NCBI GenBank assembly: GCA_900660155.1
Contig: CABFPE010000118.1
Span: forward strand, 734,361-798,360
Direction: 5' to 3'
From: Hofstenia miamia
Lineage: Eukaryota; Xenacoelomorpha; Acoela; Hofsteniidae
Length of the DNA: 64,000 nt
The notes beneath the pieces are model-generated. The model was not told the DNA's origin and searched no databases. It saw nothing but the letters and a program-made list of their open reading frames with translations. Below are positions 12,119 to 23,574 of the stretch, one piece after another; within the stretch, counting starts at the first letter, position 1, and each line of letters starts with the position of its first letter. The translations under genes were made by a program, and so were the position numbers.

Positions 12119-12828
12119 TTCCAATAATGGAATAATTGTACGCAGGTGTGAAGAAATGATCGCGAAATGTTTGCAAAGCGAAAATTAAATTTATTAAAAT
12201 GCACAGCAAACACTAAAAATCATTAATTTTTGAAATCACACTGAATTTCTCGAAAGAACAAATGTTTATTCGCTTAAACGTAGTAGGAGAGCTCTTTGTT
12301 AAAAGCGCTTTTATTATAAATTACAAAACTGGATTTCATGGAATTTGTGTAAGAAGCCAGTCACTAACAAAAATTATTGAATTCCAATCAATGCATTGCC
12401 ACATATTTATTGAATGCTATAACTAACAATTGTAATTCACTCTTTGTAATGAAAATGTTTCTTAAACTATTTTGAAATGTAATACTTCTTGGTGCAGTTT
12501 ACAGCAAATAGATTGAAACGAGGTAGGCCTACTTTTTGTAAAATTTAGATGTAGTGCTATCATTCACCATTAAGTAACCCAGAATAGTATTATTCTATGC
12601 TATATATGGTATATTTGTGAAATCTACATTAAAATTACTACCTTGATTCATTGTGCACAAATTTAAAAATAATCAGTTATTATATTTATTATAATACTCC
12701 ACAAAAACTGCACTCACACTTCTTTGGAGTAGTTGTTAATGAGAAAGTTACTGAAATGCAATATTTAAATAAGCGTGTCTCCTACATGAATTATTTTCTC
12801 AAACAAAATCTTATTTAGTTTTATCGGG

Positions 12829-12868
<40 letters not shown>

Positions 12869-13579
12869 NTTCCAATAATGGAATAATTGTACGCAGGTGT
12901 GAAGAAATGATCGCGAAATGTTTGCAAAGCGAAAATTAAATTTATTAAAATGCACAGCAAACACTAAAAATCATTAATTTTTGAAATCACACTGAATTTC
13001 TCGAAAGAACAAATGTTTATTCGCTTAAACGTAGTAGGAGAGCTCTTTGTTAAAAGCGCTTTTATTATAAATTACAAAACTGGATTTCATGGAATTTGTG
13101 TAAGAAGCCAGTCACTAACAAAAATTATTGAATTCCAATCAATGCATTGCCACATATTTATTGAATGCTATAACTAACAATTGTAATTCACTCTTTGTAA
13201 TGAAAATGTTTCTTAAACTATTTTGAAATGTAATACTTCTTGGTGCAGTTTACAGCAAATAGATTGAAACGAGGTAGGCCTACTTTTTGTAAAATTTAGA
13301 TGTAGTGCTATCATTCACCATTAAGTAACCCAGAATAGTATTATTCTATGCTATATATGGTATATTTGTGAAATCTACATTAAAATTACTACCTTGATTC
13401 ATTGTGCACAAATTTAAAAATAATCAGTTATTATATTTATTATAATACTCCACAAAAACTGCACTCACACTTCTTTGGAGTAGTTGTTAATGAGAAAGTT
13501 ACTGAAATGCAATATTTAAATAAGCGTGTCTCCTACATGAATTATTTTCTCAAACAAAATCTTATTTAGTTTTATCGGG

Positions 13580-13619
<40 letters not shown>
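12119..13619. repeat. 750-bp direct duplication around a one-base gap (probable assembly artefact)
   Basis: 12119-12868 and 12870-13619 are the same 750-base sequence, each ending in a (TA)n tract, separated by a single N at 12869. The identical length and the junction at the N argue for an unmerged contig overlap. Confidence 0.85.
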
Positions 13620-13626
<7 letters not shown>

Positions 13627-13640
13627 ATATATATATATAA
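13580..13640. repeat. TA microsatellite
   Basis: (TA)n interrupted by a catg step, at the end of the second copy of the duplicated block. Confidence 0.85.
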
Positions 13641-13949
13641 TGCGTGTGCATCTCACCAGTAAGTCTAGAATAATTTCTCTGAATCATTCTTGCCAGAAAT
13701 AATTTGATCACCAAATTATTCTTGTTCACTCAAATTTTCTTGAATTTATTCGGCCAACGTGTTTTGCTGATGAAAGCAAAATAACCGATTCCGAAATAAT
13801 GTATGTAAAGAAAATCTCCTTAACCTTAACAGCTTGTGGATTTTTGAAAAAAATTTTCATGGGGATCCTATAAAAAGATTTTAAGCGCTTATAGCTCAAA
13901 AACTATTAAAGCTATGCTCAATATGAACGCATCACGTGGAAAAGGAGAG

Positions 13950-14312
13950 TCGCCTCTTTTTTTCGCTCTAAATCCGCGCACTGGTTCTAACTTCTGGTTT
14001 TGCGCACGCCACGCCTCAATGAGTTTGGAATACCTTTGCACATATCAAGAAAGGTTCTTTGTTGGCTCCATGGCCTCAAAACCTTCTAAACACAAAAACA
14101 CTAGGTATGGAGACAATTTAAATCTTTTTCAAAAATTAGAAATTTTCAAAGAAAACGTTTCAACAACCTCTGACACAGTAACACACTTTAATAGAAATTT
14201 CCAAGGTTGCTTTAAATTATGTTCAAATTTGGTAATAGGCTTGGAGAAAATCATTTGTAAATGTGGAAAAACGGTTTGTCCTTTGAAAAGGACATCGGGC
14301 TACTTAAGGTAA
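13950..14312 (+). repeat. Copy of a dispersed hAT-like repeat family
   Basis: Aligns by eye over more than 300 bases with the element at 25701-26312: shared blocks include ggtatggagacaatttaaat, tttcaaaaattagaaatttt, taataggcttggagaaaatc and atgtggaaaaacggtttg. A 132-codon open frame (13914-14312) covers it. Because the other copies are not open in that frame, I regard the frame as chance. Terminal inverted repeats are not evident in this copy, so it is probably truncated. Confidence 0.65.
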
Positions 14313-15840
14313 AAATGATATGATTTACATTACATGATTGAAATTAACAAAATTTTAAAACCTTCAATCAAAGTTTTATTTGAGATCAAGATAGTAAAAT
14401 ATGATCCTGCTCAACTATTAAAACTACTATTCCAAAATGTATTACTCCTCCAGTATAAAATTAAGAAAACATTTTTTAATTAAATTTTGAATTTTTTTGA
14501 AAGAAACAAAGTGAATCTGTTATTGGGGAAAAATTTAGCAATTGATATAAATTTCATCCTATCGTACATTACTAATAAATTCTAATTAACAATATCAAAT
14601 TGCATTTCCCAGCGTTAGAAGAAATTTGATCAGGTATATAATAGTTTTGATTAACTGATTCGCTTTACACAAGGGAAGAAGCATGCCACCGCTTCATTGA
14701 ATCACAGACCGTTAAACTGATTATTTGATGAAGTCGCGACTTCCCATTTGAGATGTAAATTACGACATAAAACTCAAAGTCGGCCATAAATAATTATTTA
14801 TAATGATATTTCTCATACATTCGACAATATCTTAGATGTTCCTTTCTTAGCTGTTATGATATTTTCCTACCGATAAAAATTAAGTCATCCCCTAAAAATC
14901 TTCTGAACACAGTATCCGTCCTACTCCTCATGATGTAAACAAATTTTTACCTTATTCTCAACATTTGACTGAATTCTAATATCAATTGAAATTTATATAC
15001 ACTGTATCATGTAAAAATATATTCTGTAAATTCAATTATCCAATTTCAGTAAAACGTTTTATCTAGTGCTTTTAGTGTGAAATTATTTTTTAAGTATAAG
15101 AATCTGTTCTACAAATGCCTAAATTTGCCAACGGAAATTACTTTCCTCTTTTTCCAGATATGGTATTTACTAAAAGTGTTTATTTATAAAATTTTCATTG
15201 TTATTAATTGTATTAAATACATGAAGAAATATTATTCAACTAGCTATAAATCAGCGTCAGATGGGAATTCTATGATCCCAAGCAAAACGAACTTTGATTC
15301 AATCATAATCAGAGGCATAGAAAAACATCTTAAATGTCAGAAATATACATTTATGCATTCATGTATATTATGTATATATTTCTTTATAAAGTGGCACAGA
15401 ATTAATTTAAAAAACAGCAGAAGGAATGATAGTTCATGTGCTTAATTTAATTGTATTACTTTCTCTTACGGCATTAATTCGCATACAATTAATCATTTTA
15501 CAATTATTAAATATTCTTGTGGAACAAATTCAGCCTCTAGACAAAGGAACCTTGATCAAAGATTGGGCTATCGCGCCTGAGCAGGGTTATAATTTAATAG
15601 ACGCCTTGAGGTATTTGCTTACGCAAAACTCCACACTTTATAAAATGAAATTTTCCTGTTAATTAAATACTAATATTTTGCGATTATAAATAAGTATTAA
15701 AAAATTATTAGAATTTTATCATAAATTTATTTATAAATCAATCAAGCAATCAATATTAACTATTTTAGCGGTGAATTTGCCCCTATTCTTGAGGAGCTTG
15801 AAAATATTAGCTACAAAACCATATTGTGACTTTAAGATCA
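14313..15840. other. Gene-free stretch with two unexplained open frames
   Basis: Open frames at 15077-15445 and 15426-15662 (+) overlap. The second starts with a hydrophobic stretch and contains a less AT-rich patch (15530-15620, residues KGTLIKDWAIAPEQGYNLID). I recognise no family. It could be an exon or an old transposon piece. Confidence 0.35.
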
Positions 15841-15903
15841 CTAATAATTTTGTCCACATTCTCGAACAATTTTCTCCAAGCCTATTAAGAATTTGAGAAT
15901 CCT
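15841..15903 (-). repeat. Fragment of the dispersed hAT-like repeat family
   Basis: Reverse complement reads aataggcttggagaaaattg, then ttcgagaatgtggaca, matching the 3' segment of the copies at 14230-14280 and 26090-26140. Confidence 0.55.
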
Positions 15904-18376
15904 GGGATTTCGTTTCGACACAGCAATGGGTAAGTGTGCTTCCTTGTTATGTTGAAAATTTGTCATAAACATTCTTAACTGTTTACTTTTTAATTTGAAA
16001 ATCTGCTTTTTGCAAAGACATTCAAATTCTTCCAATACGAAGTTTACAGATACAAAAATGGTCTAAAGATCACGGCAGCAAAAACTATCTTCAGATATTT
16101 TTTTTCTGTGGTTACACCATAAAAGTGTTCTCCAGACGCGAAGTGCACAAGGTCAGAAATCTTTGAGCCGTTGGGTTTTCAGATTTTGGAATATCTTAAT
16201 TATTTTGTCAGTTAACATTTTTTTAAAAATCATCACGATTTCTGAAAAAACCTGAGCTGTTTAGAATTAACAATAAAAAAATTGTTACTATTTAAAATTT
16301 ATTCAAATTATCTTAGATTCAAATAACTGTAGATAACCACCCAAACTACATTAAGGCATTGAGGCAAGTTGACCTCAAAATTAGACTTTGTGCTCTCTCA
16401 TAGACGCATCTACAAAGGTTTTCTTCAATTTACCCCTACAATAACTGCTATTTCTGTTTTCTGTGTTTTACATTGTTTTAGCCTTATTTTTTCAAAATTA
16501 TGCTTTTACTGATTAAGTACATCTTGCCGGATTTTTCTCCACTTGAAAATTAGATCTTTCACGTTGGAAAATCAAATTTGTGTATACAACACTATGGAGA
16601 TTTATTGATTGATTTCCTAAAATAATATGTTCTTTAATTATATAATTGGCACTTATTTTAGTTATTATGGGCTAATTCTGCATATTCTTTCTCATTGTTT
16701 CTTGCATTTCTGTCTCAAAGAGAATATTTGAAAAACAACAAATTTGTTAAATTTTGGTTTTGGTTATTGAAGCAACCAAGGTAACAATGCTTCTTTAGTA
16801 TTAACATATACATACCAAACTCCAATACTTAAGCATTTACTACATGTATTTGGGACAGGCATGTATCCAGGATTTTCATGTTCCAAAATAACTTTACCAA
16901 CCCTGACTCATTCTAATATTTTTTGAATTAATTGGACATAATAGCATCTGTAATAACTTTCTAAAATGAAAAATATTCTGAATTTATGAAATTTGACTAA
17001 ATATATCATAAGATATCGGGGTGGCGAACAGAGTATTAGAAATTAATTTCTTATTGTGCTTTGATTTCATTTTTCTTGAATTTATTGGCAGCTTTTATTC
17101 CATGGGTCATTAACAGTCTTCTGCCTAATGATTGATGCGGAGATCTAGGCGGTTTTTTCTTGTTTAATTGTTATGACATGTTAATCATGCATTTCTATTT
17201 CAAACCGCCCATATATTATAATTATATTTGTTCTTATGCATTGAACCAGTTTATTATTCTATCTATGATTTTTGAAAATCTTTCTCGACTCTATACAGCT
17301 AAATCAGCTGTAATCAATTTTAAATATATTTATCTGAATAACACTGTTTTTTCTTATCATCAGTTCTTTGCTAAAAGCAACTTCAATTGCAATAAGTATA
17401 GCAAACTAATTTTTTTCAAAGTTTTTTGCTTTTTAAGATTGTATTAAGCTTACTAAAAATTGTTCTATTATTGATAAACAGCTTTAGAAATTAAACAATA
17501 TTTTCCTGCTATTAAAATTTTTTGGCCAATGAGGAAAAAATCTCGTAAGATTTAATGGGCGATTATCAAGCATACATATTGCTTTACCTGAAAACTTTTC
17601 TGTATCTATTAAGAAGATACTTAAATTGGGTATCTCATATTATTTCAAACATGTTGGTTCTTGTCTTAGCCCCTTACTTATAGGTGATCATACTAATAAA
17701 ATATTTGGGTGGGTATTAAAATATAGACTCTGATATCAAAATGTGTGACAACTAAGCGACGCTACTTCTCAGGAATATTTTTCAACAAAGAATTTAAAAA
17801 TAGATCATATTCCCCCAAACAATAGGTAGAAATCTTAATAAATCCATGAAAATTTACGGTAGTACAATAATAACAAGCCATTCCTGTTCTTTGAAATATT
17901 TATTTTAATGTACCATGGAATATTTTAAAGTGTTAACCTTAATGGCAACTTATATTTATTCTCAGTTAGTGCTAACATGATTATCTTTAAAGAGATCTCG
18001 TCAAATCGTGGTATAACTTGCTGCTTTTATTTGTACAAGCTGACTAAAAAGACATATTTTAATAATTTTATTTTTAATTGAATAATCTAATACTGATTGA
18101 CACATCTGGTCTTTATTCATTAACGAAGTATAATGAAAATCATCGATCTGGACAATGTTTATTCAGTATATCTGCCAATTGTAATCAAATAAAAATTCAA
18201 AATATAATTTCTGCTGTCAATTCCTTTATTAACGGAAACTCTAAAAGAACAAAATGCACAAAACGCGTAATTGTTCATAAGGCAATATTGCATTAATTGG
18301 AAATAATCTAATTATTTGTACAAAATAATGATTCGTGTACGTTTAATTTGAGTCGGTTTCGATAGCTCACGATAAC
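15904..18376. other. Gene-free stretch
   Basis: Nothing recognisable on either strand. Open frames at 17160-17447 and 18078-18296 (+) have AT-driven composition only. Confidence 0.45.
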
Positions 18377-19090
18377 TTAAGCAAAAAATAATACTGATAA
18401 AATAAAATCATTATTAATATTATGAAGTTGTAATGATTTCGAATAATATAAAGTTATTCTTTTATGCATTTTAGTAAATTTGTTTTCATTACATTCTATA
18501 TGTTTTACTTTTCCTTTTGATATTAATGAATTTAGTTGAAGTCTTATGTGTTCTTTTACCCTTACTTCCATTGATTCTAGGGAATATAAATACGTGTCTA
18601 TATTTGGAAATACATTTATTTTAACCAGTGCATTCACATTCAATGTTTGGATTTCACATACTGATTTTTTAATTTTCATTTCGGTACATATAATTTCATT
18701 CGATGCGAGGTAATTTTCAATAGATATTTTCTGGTAACTAGTCTTTCACATTGTTTTCTTTATTAAATTCTGTATAAACGCCATTTCTTAAAGATTTATG
18801 TCGATATCCCATTTTTTTCGAAATAATGGTAGCTACTTCATCTATCGCTGTTGATAAGTTCTTGTAATTAGATGATGTTATATGGACTTTATTGTGTTTT
18901 CTTTGTGTCAAGGACTGCAATCACATTTGTATGGTATGCATAGTCCAGTTTTAATTGATCTTTCATGACATTCAAATTCAAATTTTTCTTGATACTAATG
19001 ACAATGTTGTATTTATCAATCTAACTACCATTATTTTCGTGTTCTATTGTAAATTTTTTATTGAAAATTAATGCGGTATCGTCTTCAGAA
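18377..19090 (-). pseudogene. Penelope-like element remnant (RT C-terminal part and GIY-YIG-like region)
   Basis: Minus-strand reading from about 19090 gives a degenerate 'FTIEHENNG...IDKYNIVI' segment (Penelope 'i.FT.E.E.n..L.FLDi'), then KLDYAYHTN, then HITSSNYKNLSTAIDEVATI...GYRHKSLRN. The second and third blocks align with the Penelope-like element at 34740-36110 (LTLAYTYHLHF and ISSDYKVLASALDTLY...GFPHKLIKK). Downstream, 18377-18679 contains ESMEVRVKEHIRLQLNS, like the region after the GIY-YIG motif (arginine then KEH). Frameshifts and stops break the frame. The assignment rests on similarity to the second copy and on family motif order. Confidence 0.5.
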
Positions 19091-19871
19091 TTATATATGC
19101 AAAATATTTATCCACAAAGCGAGAATAAAATTAAATTGAATAGATTAAAGATAATATTTGAATAGATAAGAAATATTCGAAATAAATGGTCCAAGTATAG
19201 ATCTCCGAATACATTTTTAAAGTTCAAACAATAAAATTACTTTTCAAACACAATTTTACTTTTATTTTAGTACACAATTGAAAATTATGAATGATTGAAA
19301 TATCAGGATTATAATTCATCAATTATGATATTTTGCTTAGTTTATGATTGCAGATTTTCCACGTCATTAAATGTAACGTCAAAGGTTTATTTATGGCCCA
19401 ATAATATATTATTGCTGGATTATTCACTGATATAAATCAATCCTAATAAATACTATTAATAATATCGAAAGAGTACTGATTTTTTAAGCACTGCCTAAAT
19501 AATTAATAAGCATTATGTATGTGTTGCCAGAGTCCAACAGGCAAATGGAGCCACAGAAATGCTAAACAGCTTGGGGTATTTTATATCTTCTTTTGAAATT
19601 TGAATTTTTTGGATACTAAATATGGTATATTTGCTAAGGCTCTTTCCTGATTTAGTTTTAGGTAATATTTTACAAATTGGTCTAACTTTGCGTGAATTCA
19701 TATAACTGAGTGACTTCAATTTGCGTCCGTCGATTTGAATTTTCTGAACCCGATAACTTTTTCGAAAATCTATTCAGCTTAGAGTTTAAAGAAAGAATTT
19801 ATGAAATCTGAGTAACTTACAAATCAATCGACATATTTTTGGGCCTTTTTAATATATGCTTATATCTACCA
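19091..19871. other. Gene-free stretch
   Basis: An open frame of 68 codons at 19513-19719 (-) has no recognisable motif. If the Cys-loop gene at 20668-21057 continues downstream, this stretch would lie in its intron; I looked for Cys-loop and transmembrane exon motifs here and did not find them. Confidence 0.4.
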
Positions 19872-19950
19872 AGCATATTCATACATGCCGCGAAGTCAGA
19901 GGTCGCGGCGCCTTAATTGGACAGAACCGGGTCGCGCATTAAGAGCGAGA
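19872..19950 (-). repeat. Fragment of the dispersed hAT-like repeat family
   Basis: Reverse complement contains aaggcgccgcgacctctgac followed by a cgcggcatg...ttgg segment, matching the region around 25810-25860 (cggcgccgcgacctctgact). Another truncated copy. Confidence 0.5.
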
Positions 19951-20244
19951 ATTAAGGGTAGGATGCTCCTCTTTTGCAATGTAAGCATTTAAAAATTTTT
20001 CCAAAAACCATAAAAGAAAATACTTGATTTGTTCAAGTTTAAAATAATTTGGCAATTTATCAATTACCAATTTCAAAAATATTTTGGCCTATTAACTCGA
20101 TCAATTAAATTGCAGTCTCTTGATACATTCCTTCACCAGATTGAAAAGTATTTGGTGAGCAGAGTCGTAAGTTAAAAACAACCCCGAAATTATGTTAATA
20201 TGAAATTATTACAAGGAACCAACAATTATTACAGACCTATTTAG

Positions 20245-20542
20245 CAGGCGCGTATCGAGAATTTCTAAAAGGGGGAGGCCCAATTCTTATTAGAGACATA
20301 TAGGCCTACGTAGTTTTTTCACCCTCTTAGCATAATGGCGTGCTCACCCTTGTATACATGATAAATAAACCAAAAAGACAGACGAGGGTAATAAGAATAA
20401 CATGAAATGCTTCTTTTTGCACTTTATGTCAAACAAAAAGACTGTTCATCAATATATCGATCAGATTGTATGAGAATGAGTTGAAATTGGCCTCCCCAAA
20501 TGGGGAGGGCCAAGGCGCAAGGCCCGCCTAAATACGTACCTG
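20245..20542. mobile_element. hAT-type MITE (298 bp) with 8-bp target duplication
   Basis: Ends are CAGGCGCGTAT and ATACGTACCTG, an imperfect inverted repeat (10 of 12 matching, with flanking base). The flanking octamers are ctatttag (20237-20244) and ctatttaa (20543-20550), 7 of 8 identical, which is the hAT hallmark. There is no coding capacity. It lies just downstream of the Cys-loop exon, in what would be that gene's intron. Confidence 0.8.
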
Positions 20543-20667
20543 CTATTTAACAATCCTTGCAAGAAATAGAACCATTATATTGAATTGCACCAGATGATCT
20601 GAGGTGTATATGTTTCAATAATTCATACAAATTAAGTATTTGCTGTTAAAACTAAACAATTTCAAAC

Positions 20668-21057
20668 CTGTTTATAGTTTAATGACTGGTCAATGGTGTT
20701 ATGAAAAATAATATCTGGCTGCCAAATTGCTTTTGGAGGCACCGTAATTTGACGAATGTTTCCATAGTCTTTGGGATTCCAAACTAAATGTGAATCTCTC
20801 CATGTTTTCCTTTGCCAAAGTCTCATGGTTAGCGTCTGAGCCTTCGTGTTAAGACTAACAACTTGATGAGGAACAATATCATAATGCACTAGGACACCTA
20901 TGTTTGAATTTTCTTTTAGATCTGGCACCAAAGTTGTGTAATTTAGAAAAAGGTCGTTCAATAGTTTTTGCATAAAGTATGAACCAGTTCGTGTAGCACT
21001 TGTACAAGAAGACAGTAACTGAAAATATGTCATAAAAATAAGAATAAGACCAGCCAT
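20668..21057 (-). CDS. Nicotinic-acetylcholine-receptor-like Cys-loop protein, 5' exon (partial)
   Basis: The exon begins at an ATG (21057) and encodes 130 codons ending at a clean donor CAG|GTTTGA (phase 0). Residues 1-20 form a hydrophobic signal peptide. Residues 30-44 (QKLLNDLFLNYTTLV) match the N-terminal helix of pentameric ligand-gated channels, with an N-glycosylation site at N39-Y-T. Residues 86-93 (WRDSHLVW) and 106-116 (VPPKAIWQPDI) are the loop D tryptophan region and the conserved 'PP..lW.PDi' loop A region of nicotinic receptors and acetylcholine-binding proteins. The mature protein would be secreted or sit in the plasma membrane and form an acetylcholine-gated pentamer. Missing here are the Cys-loop, loops B and C and all membrane segments; I did not find those exons downstream. 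It could equally be an acetylcholine-binding protein or a truncated gene. An acceptor-like site lies 12 nt upstream of the ATG. Confidence 0.8.
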
Positions 21058-21071
21058 ATTACATGTTTCCT
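21058..21071 (-). promoter_or_regulatory. Splice-acceptor-like site and start-stop uORF just upstream of the Cys-loop ATG
   Basis: On the minus strand the sequence reads ..CACTTAACAG|GAAACATGTAATATG. An AG acceptor (21070-21071) lies 12 nt before the start codon. The short leader contains ATG followed directly by TAA (21059-21064), a minimal upstream open reading frame. The acceptor could be a 5'-UTR intron end or a spliced-leader addition site. Confidence 0.4.
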
Positions 21072-23029
21072 GTTAAGTGGCAAAATTCCATAAAAATAGA
21101 ATAGCCAATCAAATCGTTTCTCGAGTTTTGATGCTGGCAACAAAGAAAACAGAACTCATAAAACATTGCTTTGAGTTAATTTAATTTGAAGCGATTCAAA
21201 TGCGGAGAATACGATTCATATTTTATATTGCACTACTTAAGAAAGGCTTAGAAAGCAGAATTTATTAAATATTTTTTAATAATTTTATTAAATATTTCAA
21301 TTACACATCTAGATTTTACAGTCTATGCAACAAGAATATGCAAACTTATATTTGCAGTTTGCATTAAAGAATATTTAGGATTTAAGCATATATTTGAATT
21401 TATCAGGTAATTCAAGAAGTTTTAGCCGAATTTGGGTTTGACTAAATGATCAATTATATTTGTATTTTTTTTAATTGCCTTATAGCTTGTCTCCGTTTAT
21501 TAACACTATTGTAAAATGTTTTTGATTTTTCATCGAATAATTCACAAGTGGTCTTTATAGCCTTTCTGGTGTCGCAAACACAGTTTCTCTGAAATGATTT
21601 TGCAAGCTAAGAAGCCCTAATATGGTAGACATCGGTGCCAAAATAACCTACTGAAATTTTCAATTACAGATAAATTAGAGAAAAATCTTCATTAAATTGT
21701 CGTCATTAATTAAATGAAGTTAGTTTTGTATTTTCAATAATGAATCAATATAATTTACAGTTCGCTACGCTTAGATTCATTTTTAATCAATTATCATTTA
21801 TCAAAGTTTTAATCTTTTACATTTCTGAGTTAGACACTGCTGTTCAAGCTAATTAATTGTAATTTTGCTCCATATCAATTAAATATCAAGTAATTAGCTT
21901 TTTACAAAATTGCAATGAATCTGAAGAAAATAGTTAAGCATCAACTTCCTTGCTAAGGATTGATCACAAGCAGCATGTATCACCATTTTGAGTTTTCACT
22001 ATATTACATTTTTCTAGTCTAAGTTTTGTTGCAGCATTTTCCTGAAAACTTGCGTTGTAAATTTCGACACTGCTACCCTGAATTTGAGTACGTCATGTCT
22101 AAATAGGTTTAGAAAGTAATCCACACATAGAGAAACCATTAAAGATTGCTGTTGCACCCATACCCATTCGATCTGAGCCCTACAGAATTTGTGCCTTGCC
22201 CTATTTACACGTGTTGAAATCTGCTCCACATTGCCACACGTTTTATATTCTGCCGCCCCAAATTGGCCTACTAAAAAATTATGCTCCAAAACTACTTAGG
22301 ATATTTTATTGCCCCATATTTGTTCTATGACCATTTTCATTGCAGCACATCACCACCCAAATATTTTGAATCCTTACATCTAAGAAGATACACAATCATT
22401 TTTAAAATGTCCATTTTTAATTTGCCAATGGATATTAATTATATTATTAATAGCAAAATGAAATTCAATTTTGACTCTATAAAGCTTATTTTAAAGCTAA
22501 TATTTTATGTAATACATTTATGCAAGGACAATTGCACTCCTTCCAGTGTAATTGCAAGGCCTATTGACTACAAATCAGATCAAAATGATCTTGCTGAAAT
22601 CATTGAAAAGAATCAAATTTTACCAAGAGATAAAAATGCATGGTAATTAATTTTTCAAAGTGCTATTAAGTTTCCAAGTAAATCAAATTATTATTAATCA
22701 GACAACTTTGATGTAAAAAATACTTTTACAATCTCTAAATTTGGCAATCTTTTACTTCGATTTTTCTTAACTAAAAAATGTTTTTGCCCCACTTTTGCCA
22801 CTTGGGTACCCACTTTTGAAAAATCCTGCCCCATACTCGCCCCGAAAGGCCTGCCCCGCTTTGCCCCATTTGTCGACACATCCTACTTCCATCACTGATC
22901 TGAGACTTATACTTACATGAACGTTAAGTATGGAGGGGATTTTAATCTTTTCTTATAAAATCGGAATTTTCAAAGTACACGCCTTAGTCCATAACTCATT
23001 GTTTCCCAATTTCATAATTATTCACTATG
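21072..23029. other. Gene-free stretch, possible old hAT debris
   Basis: Open frames at 22014-22289 (-), 22281-22646 (+) and 22694-22879 (-) show no recognised domain. The sequence at 22883-22898, reversed, starts CAGTGATGGAAG, like a hAT terminal repeat, but I found no partner end. Unassigned. Confidence 0.35.
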
Positions 23030-23574
23030 CAGTAAAGCCTTGGTTCTCGAACGACTGATACTTTGAAAAAATCGGATGTCGATCGAAAAGTCGAGAAATT
23101 TTTGCTTCGTATTTCAAACAATATTCGGAGGTCGCTGTCTGTGTAGTGCGCGGACGTGTTGTGCTTAGCTCTCATTTTTATCTATATTTTTGGAACGGTT
23201 TTAATAACGCTCCCAACGACAAAGAAACTCAATAAAGTTGCTACATGTGATAAACAACTATTGAATTCAAGAAAGAAATACTAACCAGAACAGCTCCGCA
23301 TTTAAATTGGGTTACGTTTATGTTTATGTTATTTGTGTACTTGCCATTTTGTTTAGCATTTTCTTAGATATACATTGCTTTATATGTTGGTTAGCATCTT
23401 AATTTAATAATATAAAGAAAAGTTTAAAAAAGGCAAGTATCCAGAGGATTTTTGGAAAAGATTAAAGCGACTTACATTATATATTTATTTTGAAAAATAG
23501 ATTCGGTGTTCCGACAAATCGCTTTTCGAATAGGGTTCTGGAATCAATTATGGTCAAGAATTGTGGTTTGGCTG
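23030..23574. mobile_element. Degenerate pogo/Tigger-like MITE
   Basis: The left end, cagtaaagccttggttctcg, followed by aac and a repeated 'tcg' rich segment, resembles pogo/Tigger termini. The right end (reverse of ggtcaagaattgtggtttgg ctg ending at 23574) matches it at about 14 of 23 positions. The interior has no transposase. Termini are strongly decayed, so the call is tentative. Confidence 0.4.

Noticed and set aside
13914-14312. 132-codon open frame (+)
   Set aside because: Lies in a hAT-like non-autonomous repeat whose other copies are not open in this frame.
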